From Marsupella aquatica (lineage: Eukaryota > Marchantiophyta): a stretch of 64,000 bases of DNA. The position numbers and the translations under genes are program-made. The DNA lies in NCBI GenBank assembly GCA_973895155.1, contig OZ316897.1:20212001-20276000 (forward strand). Direction: 5' to 3'. Each line of letters opens with the position of its first letter. The stretch's first letter is position 1. The notes below the pieces were generated by a model. That model made no database searches and was not told the origin of the DNA. It was given only the letters and a program-made list of their open reading frames with translations. Shown here one piece after another: positions 1 to 10,150 of this stretch.

Positions 1-3000
1 TCTCTCCGGCAGCGCTGACTACAATTCAGTCTTAGCCGTGGAGGTGACTTTGGACTCTTCCTCGGCCCCTTCATCCTCTGAAGATCTCCGTGTTAGATTG
101 GACAATCCTGAATGCTCCGGGAAGGCGATAATTCGAGTCGCAGATGAACCAAGTATCTCGTCAGCAGAGCCGGTGACAAATGAGTCAGTTGTGGAGGAAG
201 CCTGGCAGGTTGTCAATGAGAATTTTCTAGATGCACGGCGCCATTCTTGGTCTGCGGAAGAATGGGCGGTAAGATCTGTTTGGCCATCTCTCCCCCTCAA
301 GCTTGACCGCGAGCTACCAATACTGAATGAAGTGAATGACAGGGAGGGGATGCAGATGATGAATCGGTCGGTGTTGATGCAGACGATGAATTCCAGTCAG
401 TGTTGATGCAGATGATGAATTCCAGTCGGTGTTGATGCAGATGATGAATTCCAGTCAGTGCTGAATTTAGTGCAGGAAACAACTATTGTGTCATATTTTC
501 ATGTAGGTCCCAGTAGAGGGTCTCTAGACGTCAGAGTAATATATTATTAGAGACACAATAATTTTGACATACTTCTTTAAAAAAAGACACTGCATTTCCC
601 TACCATCGCCGACTGAGTAATGTTCAAATATTCAGTAATCTGGTTGCTTCCTCTTTTCAAGTTACTGGTAACTTGAAGACTTCGTTGGATGCTGAAATAT
701 TATCGTTAAACAGTGTGATTCCGCATATGAACTGTAGTGGGGTTATCTTCTTTCAGAAATTAAGGGAAGACGTCCTCAAAAGGCCGATTCGCAGCAGAAT
801 GGCAGCTTACGGGGCAATCAAAGGAATGCTGGCGACATTAAATGATCCATACACACGTTTTCTAACTCCCGATCAGGTGAGCAAATCGCTACTTGATATT
901 CATGTCGTGTACTAGTTAGTGCCGTAGAATTTTCTGATTGTGTACGTTGTTTGTTCGACTCCTGTCTGGATTTTATTTAACCAACATAGTGCACGACTAC
1001 TGAATTAAGGTCATTTTCCAGAGAGTGCAGTTGCTCATTTCATCATATGCAGTGGACCTTTGGTAAAGCCGATCCGGCTTGTTAGTTTTGGAATGTTTCA
1101 CATCTCCTTCCTCGAGATTAGTCCCCACTTTATTTATCGCGCGCTGATTTTGGTGGGCCTGTTTCGTGGCAGTTTAGGGAGCTGTCTAAGTATGATGTGA
1201 CAGGAGTTGGGCTCAACATTGGCGAGCTTGAAAATGGCAAGGGACAAGTCAGACTTGCGGTCCTTGGGATTGTGCTGGGAAGTCCTGCGCAGATGATGGG
1301 CGTCAGACAGGTCTGCGGATGATCAATGAGATTCTTCTTGCTTGAATAAGGATTGAGCCGAGATAAAGTGGTTGTGCGTATTCATACCGTGCTGCTCTTA
1401 ATTTTCCATTGGTGGAAATTAGAGTTGCAGAGTTAGGTTGGAATCCTCCATTCTGTTTGTTAGATTCGGTTGTCCGAAGTGCTTCAAACCAGGTTGATGT
1501 TCATGAGTCCCAAACAGTCATGGAGGCTCTGTAAAATATTCCTAGAGTGCCAGTGACGAGGACAGTGCTTGTTGTATTCTTTGGGTGCTGTTAGGGTGAT
1601 GAGTTGTTGACCGTAAATGGGACCAGTGTCGACGGCTTGTCTGCGTTTGAAGCAGCATCTCTCATCCAAGGACCGAAGGGAACTCCAGTGTCAATTCAGG
1701 TCCATCTCTTCCACGCATGTTCTTCTCCTTACTGTGCATGTTGTGAGCATTGAGAATTGCATAGCAAGGTACTAGGTTGGAATCTGACAATCCAGTGCGT
1801 TTGCAGATCAGACATAGCCCTTGTGAGGATGCGAAGATGATTACAGTGCCTAGGCAGCAAGATGTTCGAACTCCAGTTTACTATCGCTTAGAGCGTGCGC
1901 AAAATTCAGGAGAGCTAATGGGATACATCCGGCTGCGTGAATTCAACGCTTTAGCTAAGAAAGATCTCGTTATTGGTAAGCTGCTTGAGAAAGGTTTACG
2001 CCTTCTTAGCTGTCTGTGGTTGAAGCACTAAGAAATGGACTATGACTATGTATTCCATGTTCTGGATGATGACTATCCCGTCTCGTCGTTGTTTCGAAAA
2101 ACGGTGGTGGCTAGGTAACCTGACCAGAGTTTCGTTCATTGCGAAATGCAAGTTTTTATTAACCGAATTACAGCTAAAATTCTTGTTTGCAAGACCAACA
2201 AGTTTAATGTTATACCCGTCCATTGATGTGTTTGTAAGTTCAGCTATGACGAGACTACAAGAAGCAGGTGCGACTTCATTTATGCTGGATTTGCAAGATA
2301 ATCCTGGTGGCCTTGTGCAGGTGCGTGAATTCCTAGTGATTTAGAGCTCCTAAATGTGCTTAGTTTCAGGTTGTACCTTGAACGCTTGACGATCTCATGT
2401 AGTAGCTGTTTTATCCTTTAGACAGCTGATGTAGTAGCATATGTATGGAAGTGAAAAGTCAGTTGCCAAACGTCTATTAGCTGTGTCATCCTTCGGTAAA
2501 TTTTGATATGAATCCGTATTTTGACTGATGGTGCTGTTATTGCTGCGGCTTCTCAGGCAGGAGTAGAGGTTGCACGACTTTTCCTGGATGGCGGTGAAAC
2601 GGTATGTTTTGGGGACCACTGTCTGTTGTTGTGCTGAGCGGGAATACATGAATGATAGCTTGACTTGTAAAGCCTAAGCCCTGTTTATCGAGGTGTATCC
2701 TATTCGATAGAGAAGCCGCTATTTGCGGTTTGCATTCACGGTTTGAGAGTTCTGGAATACTCGTCTAAGTTCGATTTCTATTGGATGGATTCACATTTTG
2801 AAGATAAGCAGGTGATACAGACAGTGGGGAGGGATCCAGCAAACTTCAAGAGCATCATTGCCACTAATTCTCCGTTGACAAAGGCCCCTCTCATGGTACA
2901 TTTGCATTCACACCTCAACTCTTTGTTTCCACGATTGGTGTGAGTAGTTCTTTATGGTCGTGGAACAAGTCTATGTATTCAACTGTCGAGCTGAGAACAG

Positions 3001-4304
3001 TTGGCTTTCATGGTGAAGTTGATCTCCATTAGTGTTGATTCTACGTGACTGGATTGAGCAGCTCTGAGGGGCGGATTGGCTGTTGTGCATCTTCGTTGTA
3101 CGAAGGCAACTAAATGGACCTCTATATTCCTTTCAGAGGCAAAGCTTGTTTGTCCTTGATAGTCTATTTGTCATTCCATGACTAGAAAACTATGTTTCCA
3201 ATATGGAACACATGCATCATTTCCTTTCTCAAACCTTTGCCAGCAGTGCTAAGTTCAAGTAGCTATTGTTCTGGAGGTCTCTCGAAAAACATTCGATGTC
3301 GCAACCTGGAAGTCTGTATTGGTGCAAGTCTTTTATTCGTTTTCTCCTTTGCAGGTGCTTGTTAACGATCGCACGGCAAGTGCAAGTGAAATTGTATGTC
3401 CCAGAACTTGAATTTACTGTTCACGTTCATTTATTGTTTGTGTTATACATCTTTCCAGCGGATGTGGATGTTGAGTTTCATTAGCCATCCTCTTTTCTCA
3501 CAAACTCGTTATATTTCCTTTATTGAGAGCATTCAATTGCTTGTCCGTTAGATGATGTACTCTGGACATAAATATATTTTATTGAGGCACTGGATGAAAA
3601 ACTACATGTACTCTGGACATAGCTGTGCTTTATTGAGGCATTGGATGAAAGACTCTTGGTCTCGCTTGTGATGCACATATGACAGGTGGCTGCAGCTCTC
3701 CATGATAATTGTCGAGCTATCCTGGTTGGAAATCGAACGTTTGGGAAGGTACGACATTGCAAGTACTGTATTCTTTCGTCATAGCATGACCAGGAAATTA
3801 GTTATCAGATCACAGAAGAGGAAGCACCCTCTACGTGTGGTTCTTTCTTACAGTTGACTATGCAATCAATAGCACGAACAAGTAAAGGCATGGAAGCAAA
3901 ATATCTGCTGAATGTCTGCAGTTTGTCACGCTTTATGTTTCTAATATATTACTCCTACTGCCTTGCTTTTCTAATTGGCGCAGGGTTTGATTCAGTCGGT
4001 GTATGAGCTTAGTGATGGTTCAGGACTCATTCTCACTGTTGGGAAATACGTAACGCCGGGTAAAATTGACATAGATGGGAACGGCATTGAGCCTGATTTC
4101 AAAAACCCACCAGGTACGTTGAAAAGTCGTCCTGATTAAGTTACTACCAGCCAAGATGTCCATGTCTTGCTATTTGTTTGCCCTACTTTAATCACACTAA
4201 TGAGCTCATCCGTCTTTTCGATAGGATTGCCTGAAGCTAAGCAAAAGCTGGGGAGCTGTTCATTGCGCCTCAAGGAGAACACCCCTGGTACAGCTAGGCT
4301 ATAG
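1..4304 (+). CDS. CTPA: CtpA-like carboxyl-terminal processing serine protease (5' end outside window)
   Basis: Twelve exons can be joined in one frame: 1-268, 757-876, 1173-1310, 1595-1699, 1807-1975, 2244-2320, 2557-2601, 2812-2895, 3355-3393, 3686-3748, 3984-4113 and 4225-4304, giving 438 visible residues. Family: S41 C-terminal processing peptidase, which in chloroplasts trims the D1 precursor in the thylakoid lumen. Seen: N-terminal helical segment (EEAWQVVNENF), DPYTRFL, PDZ-like stretch (GVGLNIGE, GVRQGDELLTVNG), DLQDNPGGLV, the catalytic serine in DRTASASEI (exon 9) and the partner lysine in NRTFGK (exon 10). The open frame runs off the left edge, so the transit peptide and start codon are not visible. 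Introns are about 90-500 bp with GT-AG ends; a few donors are weak (gtctgc at 1311). The C-terminal tail (SCSLRLKENT...) is not conserved in my memory of the family. Identity as CtpA family is firm; plastid location is inferred. Confidence 0.9.
371..457 (+). repeat. 29-bp tandem repeat in CtpA intron 1
   Basis: Three adjacent copies of a 29-bp unit starting gtgttgatgcaga (371-399, 400-428, 429-457), with one degenerate copy just upstream (about 349-370). It lies inside intron 1 of the protease gene, so reading frames through it are artefacts. Confidence 0.85.
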
Positions 4305-5366
4305 TGGACTTTGGAGAAAGCCTCAGCTTATGAGTGTAGGAAAATTGCTGATTTGTTCGGGGACTCTTGCAGTCTGGATTTGTAGAATTTCAAGTAAAGC
4401 AATTTTATTGTAGCTGTAGTTTCTCCTAGATAAGGGCACATATCTGCAACAGATCTGTAAGGGCTGAAGCTCTGAGCTCAAAAATTGTAAGTTCATCTGA
4501 GCTGAGTCAAGTCATTGTAAACCAAACATTCTGTTCACGGATCCAGTCTGTTTGTTTAGTAGGCTATCATACTTACCATATACACCTACCGTCACAGCAG
4601 TCTACTTACACGTGCACCACACTTTGCGTCTATCAATTTCTGAGCCAGAATACCAAAGCTTTAGGCATAGACAGATTGAAGTCGAGGGTTAAAAGTCCAT
4701 TTCTTCCTGACCGTCAATTCTCTGTCCTTGGCAACAGTCTCTACTTCGACTTCTTAGCAAATCGTTCATTCCAACATATTTTCCTTTACTAATCGACAGG
4801 AAGGTCACCCATTACAACATCAAAGATGCACAGTTATCCTGAATATCCAATTTGTCTCTTCTCTAGGGGAAGTTACATAGCACAATGATTGGAGAGCAAT
4901 CCACACGTCCACGACACCAGTTTTTTACATTGATCTGAGTGTCGTGGAAGGCACTTTAATTGTTTATTTTGTACAGGGAGACTTCAATCTGCGCATTTCG
5001 TGAAGTCTCCCTAGGCGAAATGAGCAGAGACCAGCTGGGTTGCAAATTTCTTGCACTGTAGAACAATCAGCTAAGTCCACAATATCAGTAGAAAGCATCC
5101 TGAAGAAGAAATGCAATCCATCATGAACAATGGATGGCACTGTAAAATTGTGTAAGAAACACTAACATTGCCTATTGACAAAGCCCACCACCTCATGAGT
5201 ACCGTAGGACGTGTCGATAGAAAACCGGCTGAGTAGCACATATCTTGAAGTCCCAGTGACACCAATCGGTGTGTCTTTTGCATCTGTCCACAGCTCACTT
5301 CCCGAAAAAACTGTCACCGCAGGAAGAAGCAGGTCTAAAAGCCCAACAAGAACTTAGGCAAACAAC
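4305..5366. other. Intergenic region between convergent genes
   Basis: Contains the 3' ends of the protease (+) and the stress protein (-). No convincing coding frame, RNA gene or repeat was seen. Confidence 0.5.
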
Positions 5367-5858
5367 TTAAGCAGAAATTTGTGGCAGCTTCACAACTGTG
5401 ACAGGGCAAGGAGCATTGTTGACAACGTAATCGCTCACACTCCCCAAGAACAATTTCATGAGACCTCCAAGACCTCGACTTCCAAGTACCAGCACATCCA
5501 AAGGGAGTTCCACAATGGCATCAAGTAATTTCTCTTTGGCGTCTCCATAATATACTTTCCCAAAAACTGTCACGTGTTTTGAATTGATCAGTTGTTTCAG
5601 AGATTCGGTGACTTCAGGGCTCACTGTGACGTCGTATCTCTGCATCATGTCCACCTGACTGAACGCCGGGAACGGGATCAGAGGGGATCCGTGGGCTTCC
5701 CACATCTGCTCGGCGCTCTCGTCCAGACCGGTCTTCTTCACAACCATCAAGACAAAGATCTTGTCGCCATCCCTCAGAATGTTGTCAATGGCCCACTGGA
5801 GAGCATAGTTGCTACTCAGCGAGAAGTCCAGAGCTATTCCCAACTGCCTATCAGCCAT
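5367..5858 (-). CDS. Universal stress protein (UspA domain), single exon
   Basis: A 163-aa single-domain protein starting MADRQLGIALDFS, the usual length for plant USPs. Family: UspA-fold, adenine nucleotide-binding proteins of the cytosol. Seen: beta1 start (LGIALDFSLSSNYALQWA), a long helix 1, and near the C terminus the ATP-binding signature G-x-R-G then G-S (LGSRGLGGLMKLFLGSVSD) followed by NNAPCPVTVV. The presence of the G-2x-G-9x-G(S/T) pattern suggests an ATP-binding type. No intron interrupts the frame. Its upstream DNA (5859 onward) is shared with no other evident gene. Precise role cannot be inferred. Confidence 0.92.
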   Translation of the reverse strand: MADRQLGIALDFSLSSNYALQWAIDNILRDGDKIFVLMVVKKTGLDESAEQMWEAHGSPLIPFPAFSQVDMMQRYDVTVSPEVTESLKQLINSKHVTVFGKVYYGDAKEKLLDAIVELPLDVLVLGSRGLGGLMKLFLGSVSDYVVNNAPCPVTVVKLPQISA

Positions 5859-6617
5859 TTTCTCAAGTCGAGTCGAACGCCTTCAAAACTTCAGGGGACA
5901 GACACACCGAGATGGCCGTAGACGAGTTCGCTAAAGAGAAGAGGTCAGCCGAAGCAACAAAAATGATGGAACCCGACAACACCCCCGACGCACAACAAGG
6001 GACCAACTAAATTGACAATGATTCGGTTGTAAACCCAAAACGGCGTCGATCCCAACAGGTAGAGGGCACTTCAAAGAGTGAAATGAAGAGACGAAAATCA
6101 ATGGAACTCACAAGCAAAGCGAGCTTCTTTCCGTCTGAGCGCTACTTTCCACTTATGCTGCTCTCCTGATAAGTTGATCTTCTCCTAAAAGTCCCAATAA
6201 ATAAGAAAGAAAGACAAGGAAATAGATCCTGATAGAATGCTAATGAAATACTAGAAAGGAATCGAGACCAGTCGTAAATGTTTTCTCAGAGAATCAAATC
6301 AAGCAGGACGGGAGCTGAACTACGAGGAACACTCTAGCCTTGACAAAGAGCTGTCCTCGTCGTCAGCCACTATTCAGTCAGAATGCAGCTGGAATTCTAT
6401 CAGACTATTGAGGCTTCTCCAGCCTTGACAAGGAGTTCCTCCTTCACAAGCTGTCATATATGACTCGGGACATGAAGCAAACAATTTCTCGGAGAATTGA
6501 ATCGCATTGGAGCTGAACTATTCGCAACACTCTGCAGAATGAGGAGGCAGAGGAGAGAGAAACGACACTCCTAGCAACAGAGTCTTCGTGAAGTCATGTG
6601 CGCAGTGACTTCAGGAC

Positions 6618-7210
6618 AATTCAAACAATCCTGAACAGCGAGTCATCAACGCGCCGACAAGTTCTTAAAAAAACAACAGTACAATGACAAACTCTGGAGG
6701 GCGAGGAGCGAATCCAATCAGCGACAAATCTCGAGAGCGAGGAGGCAAAGAGGGAGAAGAAGCAACCCACCTCCTGCACGACTGTATGACCAATTCGAGC
6801 CCCCGATTCAAAAATCAGAAACAAAGGATCACTACAGAACCACAAAGGGAGCACTCTGGAGGGCAAAATGGCAGCAGCAGCTCTCGAGAGGGCGGAGGCG
6901 AAGATTGAGATCGAAACAACTGGCAACAGACCATTCAAAGTGACGATTCAAACGATTCAAAATGACGATTCATTAATGGACACAAAAACAGTCTTAAAAC
7001 AACAACAGATTGCAAACAACAGAGTACAGGAGAGAGGGAGCGTCTCGACGGCGAGGAGCAAAACCAAATGGCACGGATTCTCGAGAGCGACGAGGCGAAG
7101 GAGGAGAGGGAGGAACAAGTGGCACCAACTTTCTTCAGGTGGGCGAGTCATGTGGATGCACGGAGTGGAAAGGAGAGTGGGCGAGAGACTCGTCACGCAT
7201 GGACGACGTT
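6618..7210. repeat. Purine-rich diverged tandem duplication upstream of the stress-protein gene
   Basis: Two diverged copies of a unit of about 330 bp: each has a gattcaaac/caattcaaac block, a tcttaaaa..acaacag block, then a gaggcgagg-rich block with ctcgagagcga. Several ORFs of 60-118 aa cross this region on both strands, but they are arginine/glycine-rich, overlap one another and look like compositional artefacts. 5859-6617 holds only probable 5' UTR and promoter of the stress-protein gene, nothing else recognisable. Confidence 0.5.
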
Positions 7211-7460
7211 CGAGAGCCGCGTAGACGGAGGACCTGCCCCATCATTTTATTATATTGTACTACGCTGATTGCCCATTCACGTTCACGTACATATATATAA
7301 ACGTAAATGACAGAAGGCAAGACTCTATCCCAAATACAAGAGACCACATAATAAAGGGGGATAAATGTATAGGCTTGACGCCCGAAAACTTACTTTGCAA
7401 GTTTTTTAGTCTTTTAGTCACATGACCGTTAATTTTCTATATCCAAGAACCTGGTTGGTG

Positions 7461-7708
7461 ACATCCATTTTGGGGACTACTCTTTTGACTACCAAACTCG
7501 CTAGCCATTTGGACTCTTAAAATACACTAAATAAATAAAATGCAGCAAAAATCAAAAGAAATTTAAAACCACTAGTGGCTCGCTACATCCATTTTGGGGA
7601 TTACTCTTTTGACCAGCAAACTTGCTAGCCATTTGGAGTTTTAAAGAACATTAAATAAATAAAATGCAGCAAAAATCAAAAGAAATTTAAAATCACTAGT
7701 AGCTCGCT
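7461..7708. repeat. 124-bp direct tandem duplication
   Basis: acatccattttgggga recurs at 7461 and 7585; the two 124-bp copies (7461-7584, 7585-7708) remain about 90 percent alike, including ttaaataaataaaatgcagc and the ccactagt/tcactagt end. Non-coding. 7709-8255 shows nothing recognisable. Confidence 0.9.
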
Positions 7709-8255
7709 AACAACACTCTCCCGGCTAATAAAATTCTTGTTTTCCTGCATTATACAATATGTTGCATCCAGTCCCCTTTACTAGATATAAGATGACCATT
7801 TGTTGCCCCACTTATTTGGGAAGAGACATATGGGAGACCGCATAGTTATAAAGGGGACGTACCGGGTGTCTTTCTTCGTACTTTCAGGTCTATGTTCAGT
7901 TGTTATGAGGGCATCTCAATGTCTCTTGAGAGCCGTCTGGGCTGCTGACCTCCAGAAAACAAGGCCGGAATAGGGCCAGCTCTTGCGTTTTGGGTGTGAG
8001 TAAGCACCAGGGGGATAACTTTGAGAGGAGTCATAAATTGTACAAATAACGGAAGATCGAAGTTCTGCATTTAGCAAAGAAACCTTAGAGGAAATTACTA
8101 CCGTCAATGCAGTGTACTGCATATTTTGGGTCTGCATCCCACAACATGAACTCTTGGCTTGACTGAAGGCCAGTGTATTCTAGAGTTTGAGATGCCCTAT
8201 TGGACCACATTGACCCTGTTGACTTGTTTTTGTTTTTATCTTTTTATTTTACCAG

Positions 8256-8266
8256 TATTGGGTATA
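8256..8266. repeat. Target-site duplication, left copy (MULE1)
   Basis: The 11-mer tattgggtata sits directly outside the left terminal inverted repeat and recurs at 13289-13299 directly outside the right one. MULEs typically make 8-11 bp duplications. Confidence 0.85.
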
Positions 8267-8872
8267 ACAGCTTTTTACTAAGTAGTCCCCCAAATTGACC
8301 CAATTTAGTACCCGCTCCCCCAAACTAAATTATTCTCAAGTGCCCCCCCATTTCGTATGTTGGGTTAAGTAAACCACAGGAGTTAACCCAAGGTTGTCCG
8401 ACATTGGTCGGGTGCCACATGGCGAGGTGCTACTCGCCCGCGTGCTACCCTGGTGAAGAATGCCCGGTCCCGGGCCCCACCCCCTATACAGAAGTAGGGT
8501 CATCGGGCCCTCCCGGCCGAGGATCACCCTGCTCCGGCCCAAAGACTCCCTTCGCCCGACGGCTACCCTGCCGTGGCCCAAAGCCTCCCAAGCCCGACGG
8601 CTACCCTGCCGTGGCCCAAAGCCTCCCAAGCCCGACGACCACCCTGCTGTGGCCCAAAGCCTCCCAACCCCGACCACTGCCCTGTGCGAAAACTCCCGTT
8701 TTGTGTTAAAAAAAGGTTCGAATGTTTCAATATTCGCCCCTTACGTAGGTGCGACTGTTTTCAAATTTTGGGAGGGCAGTAAGTCCTGCAAGAGCGGAAG
8801 GGAAACAGCAAGGGGAAGTCGGTGGAAGGGGAGGCGTACGACCTCCCATTGAGGTCCGACAACCTCCTAAGC
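8267..8872 (+). repeat. Left terminal inverted repeat of MULE1
   Basis: Matches the reverse complement of 12735-13288 through the gcccggtcc, accctgctccggcc and cccttacgtaggtg blocks; similarity fades near gaggtccgac (about 8867). It is longer than the right copy, mostly because of an additional minisatellite unit. Frames of 100-130 aa through it are artefacts of the repeat. Confidence 0.85.
8519..8690. repeat. 38-bp minisatellite inside the left TIR
   Basis: Units beginning cgacggctaccctgccgtgg start at 8557, 8595 and 8633 (exact 38-bp spacing), with degenerate units on both sides. The right TIR holds a shorter version (about 12900-13035). Confidence 0.85.
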
Positions 8873-9147
8873 TTGGCGTCCCCATCCCCGGCACCTCTAT
8901 CCTTCCACTTGTTCACATTCAAGGCTTCAATGTCCTACAACTTATTTTAAATCTGAGAGAGTTAGCATTGTTGAGGGAGTCCCGAGTTTTTGCTGAAGAG
9001 AAAGGTTGAATGTTTCCACATTTGAATTTCCCCATTCGATTCCCTACTGATTGACATTCTGTGTGACTGAGTTTACTAGTCTATTGTGATTGTTGTTGTT
9101 GCGAGTTCAGGCAGCAGTGAGAGGGCAAGGGTGAAGGTGCACAGGAG

Positions 9148-9798
9148 GTGGCAATGATGTGGACATTGCTTGTTAAGGCATTCCTTATTTGCATTTGGGC
9201 AATCCTTGGAGTGCTTGGCACCTCATTTCGTGTCGTCTCGGATCTGCTGCACTGGTGTAGAGACTACGTGCACTTAGGTGTACAGACCTTGGATTCTAGA
9301 GGACATCGAGCAGGCAGCCATGACCCCAATGCCCTAGGCAGCCATGAGCCCAGTGCACCAGAATTTTCAGAGGAGTTGTTAATATGTGAGCAGACGAATG
9401 GTCCGAAAGTAACCCCATAGACTAAGGTACAAGTGATCAGGGCAGAACCAGCAAAGAGCTCAAATGTCCAGGGCTCAGAGTCGAAGGTGGCAGAAGCAAT
9501 TGGCAGAGGATTTGTCCAGGGCTCAGCTTGGGTGGTGGAACCGATTGGTATAGAGACTCCGCAAGTTCACTATGTGGAAGGCCCTGCATCCACATAGAAA
9601 CCTGGAAAGAAGCAGAAATTCTATGCTGTCGTGCACGGTTTCCAACCAGGAATTTATGAGATGTGGGATGAGTGTGAAAAACAAGTTTGGGGATTTAGTG
9701 GCTGCAAGTTTAAGTCCTTCAAGACCAGGGCCGAGGCAGTAGAGTATATGCAGAAAGGAATGACAAGTAGATCTGGTTGGGGAATCCGCCAGATGTAG
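9148..9798 (+). pseudogene. MULE1-borne ORF with RNase H1 hybrid-binding (viroplasmin-like) domain, two in-frame TAG stops
   Basis: One reading frame runs from ATG 9148 to TAG 9796-9798 and is interrupted only by TAG at 9418-9420 and 9595-9597. The N-terminal part has a hydrophobic helix (residues about 4-26, MMWTLLVKAFLICIWAILG). The part after the second stop matches the small domain found at the N terminus of RNase H1 and in caulimovirus viroplasmin: KFYAVVHGFQPGIY, W-x-E-C, V-x-GFSG, K-x-F-K-x-x-x-E-A-x-x-Y. In RNase H1 that domain binds RNA:DNA hybrids. No RNase H catalytic domain follows before the stop. It lies inside MULE1, opposite in strand to the transposase. It may be a captured host fragment or a MULE accessory gene; loss of function is inferred from the stops. 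Confidence 0.65.
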
Positions 9799-10150
9799 AC
9801 TATGTGAAAACTATCCTGATGGATCACTCTCTACAACTGATGTAATTAAAGTTGTGCGTAGAAGTAAAGTTTGGCTTGGCTTTTAATTTACTCTGTAATT
9901 CTGTCCACATTTCACTAGTTTGTGGCAAGCATTGTAAAGTATTCTGACGAAAAGCAATTCATAACTCTTTTGCAAAAAGACAATATCATGTCATACACAT
10001 GTATTCCTCTAAGTGTTACAAGAAGCCTGTGTACATATTACAGGCCATGAATCACACATGTTTGTTCCTCATGAGTGTTGAAAAATGCCTATCTACATAG
10101 AACAGGCCATGAAAAGTTTGCAAAACCAAATTAAACTGTTCTGTTGATCA

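Noticed and set aside
6621-7347. Overlapping 60-118 aa ORFs on both strands
   Set aside because: Purine-biased duplicated DNA; no domain, no consistent start, all frames open to a similar degree.
8336-8852. ORFs of 69-130 aa, proline-rich, in the MULE1 TIR (and the mirror set at 12740-13150)
   Set aside because: They arise from the 38-bp minisatellite and appear in several frames and both strands.
9603-9798. Integrated caulimovirus (viroplasmin)
   Set aside because: Only the small hybrid-binding domain is present, inside MULE1; no movement, coat or reverse-transcriptase sequence lies nearby, and the domain also occurs in cellular RNase H1.
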